Shown here: piece after piece, positions 58,304-64,000 of the stretch
Numbering within the stretch: position 1 is the first letter of the stretch
Layout of the letters: the number at the start of each line of letters is the position of its first letter
NCBI RefSeq assembly: GCF_001641335.1
Contig: NZ_LVEM01000003.1
Location: forward strand, 224,044 to 288,043
Direction of reading: 5' to 3'
Origin: Bradyrhizobium stylosanthis
GTDB lineage: Bacteria > Pseudomonadota > Alphaproteobacteria > Rhizobiales > Xanthobacteraceae
DNA length: 64,000 nucleotides
Made by a program: the position numbers and the translations under genes
The notes under the pieces: model-generated
Databases searched by the model: none
What the model was told of the DNA's origin: nothing
The model's input: only the letters and a program-made list of their open reading frames with translations

Positions 58304-59388
58304 AGATTGCAGTCCTGGGTGGGGGAAACGGCTCCTTCGCGGCCGCGGGCGATTTCGCGCTGTCGGGGCACGTGGTCCGGCTCTGGCGCCGTGACGCGGA
58401 TCAGGTCGCAGCACATGTTGCCGCCGGTTCGCGCATTGTGGTGAAGGATCACAACGGTCGTCATGACGTCAAGCTCGGGCTGGTGACGACCGACATCGCC
58501 GAAGCCGTCAACGAGGTCGAGCTGATCGTCTGCCCTGCCCCCGCTTTCGCCCAGCCGGACATTGCCCGGCTGCTCGCACCGCACCTGCGGGACGGACAGG
58601 TCGTGTTCCTGCCGCCAGCGACATTCGGCTCGATGATTTTCGCACAGGCCGCGCGGGAGGCCGGCAACCCGGCCTCAGCGAGCTTTGCCGAGACCGGCAC
58701 ATTGCCCTGGCTCACCCGCAAGCACGGGCCGTTCGAAGTCGCAATCACCATTCGCGCCAAGCGATTGCCCGTCGGTGTCTTTCCGCTGGATCAGGCGCCG
58801 CACGCGCTCGACGTGATCGGACGCGCCTTCCCCGACGCGATCGAACCATGCGGCGATGCACTGTCCGGCGCCCTGATGAACGCGGGGCCTATCATCCACC
58901 CGCCGCTGATCGTGATGAACGCCGGCCCGATCGAGCACTTCGAAAAGTGGGACATTCACAAGGAGGGGACGCAGGGTGCGATCCGCCGGGTTACCGACGC
59001 GCTCGACGCGGAGCGGATCGCCGTGCGCGAGGCACTGGGCTACGGCGCCCCCCATTTCCCGCTGGCGCACCACTATGCCAGGGAAGGCGAGATCTGGATG
59101 TACGGCCGCGGCTCGCACGACCGCCTGACCGATTCCGGCGACTGGCGTGAGCGGATCGTGCTGACCGAGCACCGCTATATGCGCGAGGATTTGCGGCTGG
59201 GCTTGTCGCTGCTGGTCTCCATCGCCTCCCTGGCGGGCGTGGCAACGCCACTGGCCAAGGCCTTCCTGGCCATCGGCGGAGCAATCTGCGGCGAGGATTT
59301 TGCTCAAGGCGGCCGGACGCTCGATACGCTCGGTCTTGGCAACCTCGGCAAGGCCGAATTGCAGACGCTGCTTCGCAATGGATTTTGA
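58300..59388 (+). CDS. Octopine/nopaline dehydrogenase-family protein
   Basis: A 362-residue NAD(P)-dependent enzyme. An N-terminal Rossmann fold (L-G-G-G-N-G-S-F-A-A-A) is followed by an octopine_DH-type helical domain (about 185-340) with N-A-G-P-I-I-H-P-P and G-Y-G-A-P-H-F-P-L. Members reduce imines of 2-oxoacids with amino acids, or the reverse. The TTG start has AAGGAGAAGC upstream and overlaps the previous stop. An imine-type redox step fits a nitrogen-containing substrate such as an aminobenzoate fragment, but this is inference from the operon. Confidence 0.9.
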   Translation: MKIAVLGGGNGSFAAAGDFALSGHVVRLWRRDADQVAAHVAAGSRIVVKDHNGRHDVKLGLVTTDIAEAVNEVELIVCPAPAFAQPDIARLLAPHLRDGQVVFLPPATFGSMIFAQAAREAGNPASASFAETGTLPWLTRKHGPFEVAITIRAKRLPVGVFPLDQAPHALDVIGRAFPDAIEPCGDALSGALMNAGPIIHPPLIVMNAGPIEHFEKWDIHKEGTQGAIRRVTDALDAERIAVREALGYGAPHFPLAHHYAREGEIWMYGRGSHDRLTDSGDWRERIVLTEHRYMREDLRLGLSLLVSIASLAGVATPLAKAFLAIGGAICGEDFAQGGRTLDTLGLGNLGKAELQTLLRNGF

Positions 59389-59391
59389 CCA

Positions 59392-60384
59392 ATGACCGGT
59401 CGCGCTGACATCGCCTGTCTCGGAGCCGGCCGCATGGGGCGCGGCATCGCAGTCGCGTTCGCCTACGCGGGGCATACTGTCACGATGATCGACATCAAGG
59501 GCCGCTCAACCGAGGAATTTGCGAAGCTGGAGGTCGACGCACTCGGCGAAGTCAGGAAGACCTTTGCAAGCCTCGCGAAGCTGGGGCTGCTGACCGAGGC
59601 GGATGTTGATCCGCTCATCGCGCGCGTGTCGGTGGTGCCGGCCGGTCAGGGTGACGCAGCACTCACTGAAGCCGGAATGGTCTTCGAGGGCGTTCCTGAG
59701 GTCGTCGAGCTCAAGCGGGACGTGCTCGGCGCGGCTTCAAGGCGGGTCGGTCCTGAGACGATCATTGCATCGACCACGTCGACCATCCTGGTCGACGATC
59801 TCTCCGGTGCGATCGTGAACCCGCGTCGCTTTCTCAACGTGCACTGGCTCAACCCGGCCTATCTTATTCCGCTGGTCGAGGTCTCGCCAGGTAAAGCCAC
59901 CGATCCCGCTGTCGTAGCGGAGGTCAAGGCGCTGCTTGAAGGAATCGGAAAGGTCCCGGTGGTCTGCGCCGCGACGCCCGGCTTCATCGTCCCGCGCATC
60001 CAGGCGCTGGCGATGAACGAGGCCGCGCGCATGGTCGAGGAAGGCGTCGCGAGCGCCGAGGACATCGACAAGGCGATCCGATACGGCTTCGGCTTCCGCT
60101 ATGCCGTGCTCGGGCTGCTGGAATTCATCGACTGGGGCGGCGGCGACATTTTGTACTACGCCAGCCGTTATCTCGAGGGCGCGCTCGGCAGCGACCGTTA
60201 TCGGGCGCCCGAGGTGATTTCGAAGAACATGCACGAGGGCCGGATCGGTCTGCGCACGGGCGCCGGCTTTCTCGATTATTCAGGCATGGACGTTGACGCC
60301 TATCGGGTCAAGCGTCTGCAGGCCATGGTGGACCTGCTCCGTCACTTCAACCTGGCTCGCCCGCCTGTGCTCGACCGAAACTAG
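59392..60384 (+). CDS. 3-hydroxyacyl-CoA dehydrogenase (3HCDH family)
   Basis: A 330-residue NAD-dependent enzyme with the Rossmann domain (C-L-G-A-G-R-M-G-R-G-I-A) and the C-terminal 3HCDH domain (about 190-320). The catalytic His is in N-V-H-W-L-N-P and its Glu partner in P-L-V-E-V. It oxidises a 3-hydroxyacyl-CoA or a related hydroxy acid (carnitine-dehydrogenase-like members also exist). It is the last gene of the operon, three bases after the previous stop, and overlaps the convergent NicX-like gene by 4 bases. Confidence 0.93.
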   Translation: MTGRADIACLGAGRMGRGIAVAFAYAGHTVTMIDIKGRSTEEFAKLEVDALGEVRKTFASLAKLGLLTEADVDPLIARVSVVPAGQGDAALTEAGMVFEGVPEVVELKRDVLGAASRRVGPETIIASTTSTILVDDLSGAIVNPRRFLNVHWLNPAYLIPLVEVSPGKATDPAVVAEVKALLEGIGKVPVVCAATPGFIVPRIQALAMNEAARMVEEGVASAEDIDKAIRYGFGFRYAVLGLLEFIDWGGGDILYYASRYLEGALGSDRYRAPEVISKNMHEGRIGLRTGAGFLDYSGMDVDAYRVKRLQAMVDLLRHFNLARPPVLDRN

Positions 60385-61427
60385 CCGAAGACGTCCTGGA
60401 GCACCCCGTCCCGGACCACCGCGACACCATCGAGCTCGATGGTCGTTCCCATCATCGGCAGATCGAAATGACCTGCCGTGTAGCGGCCGGCGAATTCGTT
60501 TGCTCCGGTCGAGAACAGGAAATTGCCGGACACGGCACGGATTTCCGTGCCGTTGGTGTCGCGCTGATCGTACATGGATAGCGCTTCGTAGCGCGCGCCC
60601 GGATTCATGCCGAAGCCGACATGGGACACAGCGTAGGCCTCGCGGTCGCCCCAGGCGGCAAGATAGGCGCGCATCATCGCGGCATCCGTGCCCTCGCCTT
60701 CCAGTTCGACGACATAATCGTCCTTCAGCGTCATCTTGACCGGCGAGGTCAGGTAGCGCTTGAAGGTCAGGTTGATGTCGCCGGGCGCCATCACCAGCGT
60801 GCCGTTGATCGTCCCGCTCTTGGGGAAGCTGACGACGATGCCGCCGGGCCAATGTGCCAGCGTGCCGGGCTTGTCGGTCCAGCCCCACACACCGACCGTT
60901 GAAGCCCCCACCATGTCGACGTCGAGCGCCGTGCCGGCCTTCGACGTCACCTGCATGCGCTTGGTTCCGCGCAGCATTTTGGCCGCGGCGCGGACGCGTT
61001 TCTCCAGCGCCGGATCCGGCACCATCCGTTCCAGCGCCTCTGGATGCTCGTTCGAGATCACCAGGATTCGCGCGCCTGCTTTGAGGATCTCAGGCGTCTC
61101 CACCGCATGCATCAAGCCCTCGATGGTGCAATCCACGACAAAGCCGGCCTGCTGAAGTGCAGTGATGACCGGACCAAGCTTTTGGATCGCCTCGCTCGCC
61201 CCGGTCGAGCGGACCGGAACGATATTCCGATTGCGCGGCGTCGGCATCACGACGTGGAACGGCCGCGCGCCCATGCGCAGCAGTGCGAGCTCTGCCAGAT
61301 GAACATTCAACGCGCGCGACTGGGTTTCCGAGAGAATTGCCGCGGTATCGCCGGCCTTGACGGCGCATCGCTCAAAGATCTCACAAAATGCGTCGATCCA
61401 TTTTGCTTCGATGCGATCGGCCAGCAT
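60381..61427 (-). CDS. NicX-like (2,5-dihydroxypyridine 5,6-dioxygenase family) protein
   Basis: A 348-residue protein similar in length and motif order to NicX, the iron enzyme that opens 2,5-dihydroxypyridine in nicotinate degradation, and to related M29-like aminopeptidases. The three NicX iron ligands appear kept: H269 in S-H-V-G-F-G, and H320 and D322 in A-G-H-F-D-L-P-M. G-N-F-L-F-S-T-G also matches. The start has GGGAGAG upstream. It lies 38 bases downstream of the ABC permease genes and is probably in their operon, so it may act on what they import. The exact substrate is unknown; other nicotinate genes are not beside it. Confidence 0.82.
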   Translation of the reverse strand: MLADRIEAKWIDAFCEIFERCAVKAGDTAAILSETQSRALNVHLAELALLRMGARPFHVVMPTPRNRNIVPVRSTGASEAIQKLGPVITALQQAGFVVDCTIEGLMHAVETPEILKAGARILVISNEHPEALERMVPDPALEKRVRAAAKMLRGTKRMQVTSKAGTALDVDMVGASTVGVWGWTDKPGTLAHWPGGIVVSFPKSGTINGTLVMAPGDINLTFKRYLTSPVKMTLKDDYVVELEGEGTDAAMMRAYLAAWGDREAYAVSHVGFGMNPGARYEALSMYDQRDTNGTEIRAVSGNFLFSTGANEFAGRYTAGHFDLPMMGTTIELDGVAVVRDGVLQDVFG

Positions 61428-61465
61428 GCTTCTCTCCCGGTATCCTAGTTTATTGTTCAGTCAAA

Positions 61466-62233
61466 TCACGCTTCGGGAAAGCCCCGCAAGAGGTACGATC
61501 GCACGGCGCCCAACAAGGCGTTCAGAATCAACCCCAGCAGCGAGATCGTGATCAATGGCACGAACATGTCGACGGCCTGGAACGTCCGCGCCGCCGTAAC
61601 GAGGGCATGACCGAGCCCGTCCGTCGACGTGATCATCTCAGCCAGAAACACCACGATGCAGGAAATGACAAGGCCGATCCGGCACCCAGTCAGGATCGAC
61701 GGCATCGCCGCGGGCAAGATCACCCTGAACAGGATTTCGTATCGGGATGTGCCCGCCGCCATCGCCGACCAGATCAGTTTTTGCTCGACGGTCGATGCGC
61801 CATAATAGGTCGACAAGAGAATAGGAAAAAGTGCGTCCGCCGTCACCAGCGCGATCTTCGATCCGTGGCCGAAACCGAGCAGCAGGAGCAGTGCAGGATA
61901 GAGCGCGACCTTGGGCAACGGTGCCAACACCCGCACGATCGGCCGAACCACCGCGTTGATTGCCGGATTTGCGGCGGCGGCGATGCCGATACTGACTCCG
62001 AGCACGACCGCGATCGCAAAACCTGCAAACAGCCGGACCAGGGTCGCCGCGATCTCCTGCTGAAATGTCCACGACACGAGCTGTTGAAGAAGGCGGCTGA
62101 AGACATAGCCCGGGGGCGGCAGCAAGGTCGCCGGCGCAAAGCCGAACGAGACGAGGCCCTGCCACGCCGCTATGACTAGAGCGATCGGCGCGAGCCCGAG
62201 GAGGAGGTTTGCCGAGATGAGGCGCGATGTCAT
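61466..62233 (-). CDS. ABC transporter permease, SsuC/TauC type (second)
   Basis: A 255-residue inner-membrane permease with about six helices and the EAA coupling loop S-A-M-A-A-G-T-S-R-Y-E-I-L-F-R-V-I-L-P-A-A-M-P. It belongs to the nitrate/sulfonate/taurine family, whose members also import pyrimidine precursors and aromatic acids. Start ATG overlaps the stop of the first permease. With the other permease it forms a heterodimer, less usual for this family, in which one permease gene is common. Confidence 0.93.
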   Translation of the reverse strand: MTSRLISANLLLGLAPIALVIAAWQGLVSFGFAPATLLPPPGYVFSRLLQQLVSWTFQQEIAATLVRLFAGFAIAVVLGVSIGIAAAANPAINAVVRPIVRVLAPLPKVALYPALLLLLGFGHGSKIALVTADALFPILLSTYYGASTVEQKLIWSAMAAGTSRYEILFRVILPAAMPSILTGCRIGLVISCIVVFLAEMITSTDGLGHALVTAARTFQAVDMFVPLITISLLGLILNALLGAVRSYLLRGFPEA

Positions 62234-63015
62234 GAGAAGCTCAGGGGCATGTCGAACTGAGGCTCGGACCAGCGCACCAGCCTGGCGCGGATCCGCTCGA
62301 AGATCGCATCGAGGCAGATGCCCATTGCTCCCACGATGATGATCATCGCGAAGACAGTGTCGTATTGCCCCATGTCGAGCGCATTGAACAGGATGTTACC
62401 TGCGCCCGACTGACGGGCGATCATCTCACTGGTGATCATCGTGATCAGCGCCAGCACCAATCCCGTGCGGCACCCGGTCAGGATCTCCGGCAGCGCGGCA
62501 GGCAGCACGATCCGGACCAGGCGCTGCAGGGGCGAGAGACCCATCGCTGCGCCTGACCACAACATCTTCTCTTCCACCGCTTTCGCACCCTCGAAGCTGT
62601 GATAGATCACGGGCAGGCTGACGCCGAGGAAGATCACCAGCGTCTTTGTGACGTCGCCGACGCCCAGCCACAGCATGATGATGGGCATCAAGGCTGCCTT
62701 CGGGACCGGATAGATCACCATCAGGAGCGGATTGAAGAAGGCTGCGACGGCCCGGCTGCGCCCCATCAAGAGGCCAAGCGGAATCGAGAAAAGCACGGCT
62801 ACACCGAACCCCATCGCCATACGGCGAAGCGAGGCCAGGATGTTGATCAGGGCTTCCTTGTCGCCAAGGATGTCAGGAACCGCACGAATCGCCTCGATCG
62901 CCGTTGGAAAGCTGTCGTTCTTCAATACCAGCGAGGCAACCTGCCACACTGCCAGCAATCCGATGCAGGCCAGCACCGGAGCGGCACGTCTGGTCAGGGC
63001 GGTTGGCGATATCAC
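62230..63015 (-). CDS. ABC transporter permease, SsuC/TauC type (first)
   Basis: A 261-residue permease of the same family as its neighbour, with coupling loop S-G-A-A-M-G-L-S-P-L-Q-R-L-V-R-I-V-L-P-A-A-L-P. Start is GTG at 63015, overlapping the ATPase stop. Similar overall to the second permease but clearly diverged, so an old duplication. Confidence 0.93.
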   Translation of the reverse strand: MISPTALTRRAAPVLACIGLLAVWQVASLVLKNDSFPTAIEAIRAVPDILGDKEALINILASLRRMAMGFGVAVLFSIPLGLLMGRSRAVAAFFNPLLMVIYPVPKAALMPIIMLWLGVGDVTKTLVIFLGVSLPVIYHSFEGAKAVEEKMLWSGAAMGLSPLQRLVRIVLPAALPEILTGCRTGLVLALITMITSEMIARQSGAGNILFNALDMGQYDTVFAMIIIVGAMGICLDAIFERIRARLVRWSEPQFDMPLSFS

Positions 63016-63857
63016 GTGGCAGACCCGGCTTCATCGCTCTCGTCGAACATGCGCTCGATGTCGACGACGTATTTCTGATAGCGCGGATCGAGCAGCAGTT
63101 CGCTGCGGCGGCGCGGCCGCGGAAGATCGATGTCGATCACTTGCCGGATGCGGCCGGGCGATTTCGACATCATCACGACCTTGTCCGACAGGAAGACAGC
63201 CTCGTCGACCGAATGGGTCACGAACAATACCGTCTTGCGGTCGCGCTCCCAGATATTCAGCAGGTCGTTCTGCAGGCGCGTCCGGGTGTGGGCGTCCAGT
63301 GCCCCGAACGGCTCGTCCATCAACAGGACCTCAGGATGGTAGGCAAGCGTCCGCGCGAGCGCCACGCGCTGCTTCATGCCGCCCGACAGCTCCTTGGGAT
63401 AGAAATTCTCGTAGCCCTTGAGGCCAACCATCTCGATCAGCGAACGGCTCAGCGCATCAGCCTCGCTCGCCCGCACACCTTGCTGGCGCGGCCCGTACAT
63501 CACATTGCCAAGGACCGTCTTCCAGGGAAACAGTGCAAACTCCTGGAACACCGGTCCGCGATCCGGACCGGGTCCTGTGATCGCCTGCCCCTTGATCCTC
63601 GCCGCACCACTGGTTGGGCTGACGAAACCGCCGACGATGTAAAGCAGTGTCGACTTGCCGCAGCCGGATGGCCCAAGAATTGAAACGAAGGCCCCTTCCT
63701 CGATCGTCAGCGAGATGTCCGAGAGCGCCAAATGATCCTTGCGCGCCGAGGTCTGAAAAACCTGCGAGACGCGGTCGATCTCGATGATCGCAGAAGCCGG
63801 CTTTTGTGACGCCACCGGTTTCACCCATTCGCTCGATCTCGAAGGCACTACCTTCAT
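63012..63857 (-). CDS. ABC transporter ATP-binding protein, SsuB/TauB type
   Basis: A 281-residue ATPase. Walker A G-P-S-G-C-G-K-S-T, signature L-S-G-G-M-K-Q-R-V-A-L-A-R-T, Walker B V-L-L-M-D-E-P-F-G-A-L-D and the switch His in V-T-H-S-V-D-E-A. The Q-loop context F-Q-E-F-A-L-F-P-W is typical of the nitrate/sulfonate/taurine group. It energises the two permeases. A binding-protein gene is expected; it is not in the window and may lie just beyond 64000. Confidence 0.95.
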   Translation of the reverse strand: MKVVPSRSSEWVKPVASQKPASAIIEIDRVSQVFQTSARKDHLALSDISLTIEEGAFVSILGPSGCGKSTLLYIVGGFVSPTSGAARIKGQAITGPGPDRGPVFQEFALFPWKTVLGNVMYGPRQQGVRASEADALSRSLIEMVGLKGYENFYPKELSGGMKQRVALARTLAYHPEVLLMDEPFGALDAHTRTRLQNDLLNIWERDRKTVLFVTHSVDEAVFLSDKVVMMSKSPGRIRQVIDIDLPRPRRRSELLLDPRYQKYVVDIERMFDESDEAGSAT

Positions 63858-64000
63858 CCCGTTCTCACTTCACGCGTGCCATGTCGCACAACAAGTCTGC
63901 CGAATGCCCTCCGTCAGCTGAACGAGCTTAGCAAGAAACTTGCCAGATCGACTGCTGTTTCCGCCACCCACGCGGCTCATTGTTCGAACCAGGGCCATTC
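63858..64000. other. Right-edge sequence, unassigned
   Basis: No certain gene in these 143 bases. On the minus strand one frame could be the last seven codons of a gene (ending E-W-P-W-F-E-Q, stop at 63977-63979), which would leave 119 bases before the ATPase start. It is too short to judge. Confidence 0.3.

Noticed and set aside
63977..64000. Possible C-terminus (E-W-P-W-F-E-Q) of a gene entering from the right edge
   Set aside because: Seven codons are too few to support a gene; only noted in the right-edge entry.

Overview
The window looks like a chromosomal segment of a Bradyrhizobium-type alphaproteobacterium. The grounds are: high GC; many GTG and TTG starts; short overlaps between stop and start codons (ATGA, GTGA, TTGA); several solute-binding transport systems next to CoA-dependent catabolic genes; palindromic intergenic repeats of the kind common in that genus; and an FnrN/FixK-type regulator with matching TTGA-N6-TCAA boxes. 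This is inferred from gene content, not from a marker gene. I saw no rRNA, tRNA, CRISPR array, insertion sequence or prophage.

Layout. 0-5.7 kb: an orphan TctC-type binding protein and a 1304-residue RTX/VCBS surface or secreted protein with its own terminator. 5.7-14.9 kb: a glyoxylate/glycolate-like module with two paralogous class V aminotransferases, an MFS transporter, a crotonase-fold protein, a GntR/FCD regulator, a GlcD/GlcF-like fusion dehydrogenase and a GlcG/HbpS protein. A 16-bp motif is shared by the promoters on both sides of the regulator. 15-24 kb: a crotonase, an orthocaspase-like TPR protein with both catalytic residues replaced, a cytoplasmic molybdopterin oxidoreductase, a second TctC protein, and a two-subunit molybdenum hydroxylase translationally coupled to a ModA-like protein without signal peptide. 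24-28.8 kb: a TRAP transporter operon with an SDR, divergent from a metal-dependent cyclase/hydrolase across a perfect 11+3+11 operator-like palindrome.

28.8-44.3 kb is a low-oxygen island. It holds a Crp-type regulator, an FnrN-type regulator with four candidate Fe-S cysteines, a cytochrome c, a 42-residue membrane protein not annotated by long-ORF searches, an Mla-type lipid ABC system built from fusion proteins, a DUF883/holin-like pair, a Pat-type protein acetyltransferase, tandem UspA, an APH-kinase fusion, CHAD, PHA synthase and CBS-BON proteins. Eight TTGA-N6-TCAA boxes lie 54-99 bp upstream of the starts they appear to serve.

44.3-60.4 kb is a CoA-dependent aromatic (most likely 2-aminobenzoate) catabolic regulon: ligase, RidA, MarR, orphan ABC binding protein, cupin, flavin monooxygenase, bifunctional aroyl-CoA hydroxylase/Old Yellow Enzyme, crotonase, SDR, and an operon of alpha/beta hydrolase, acyl-CoA dehydrogenase, acyl-CoA ligase, octopine-dehydrogenase-like protein and 3-hydroxyacyl-CoA dehydrogenase. 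Six copies of a near-palindromic TTTTAAGCTTMAAA box, one before each transcription unit, suggest a single MarR regulon. 60.4-64 kb: a NicX-like (2,5-dihydroxypyridine dioxygenase family) enzyme at the end of an SsuBC/TauBC-type ABC transporter operon whose beginning probably lies beyond the window.
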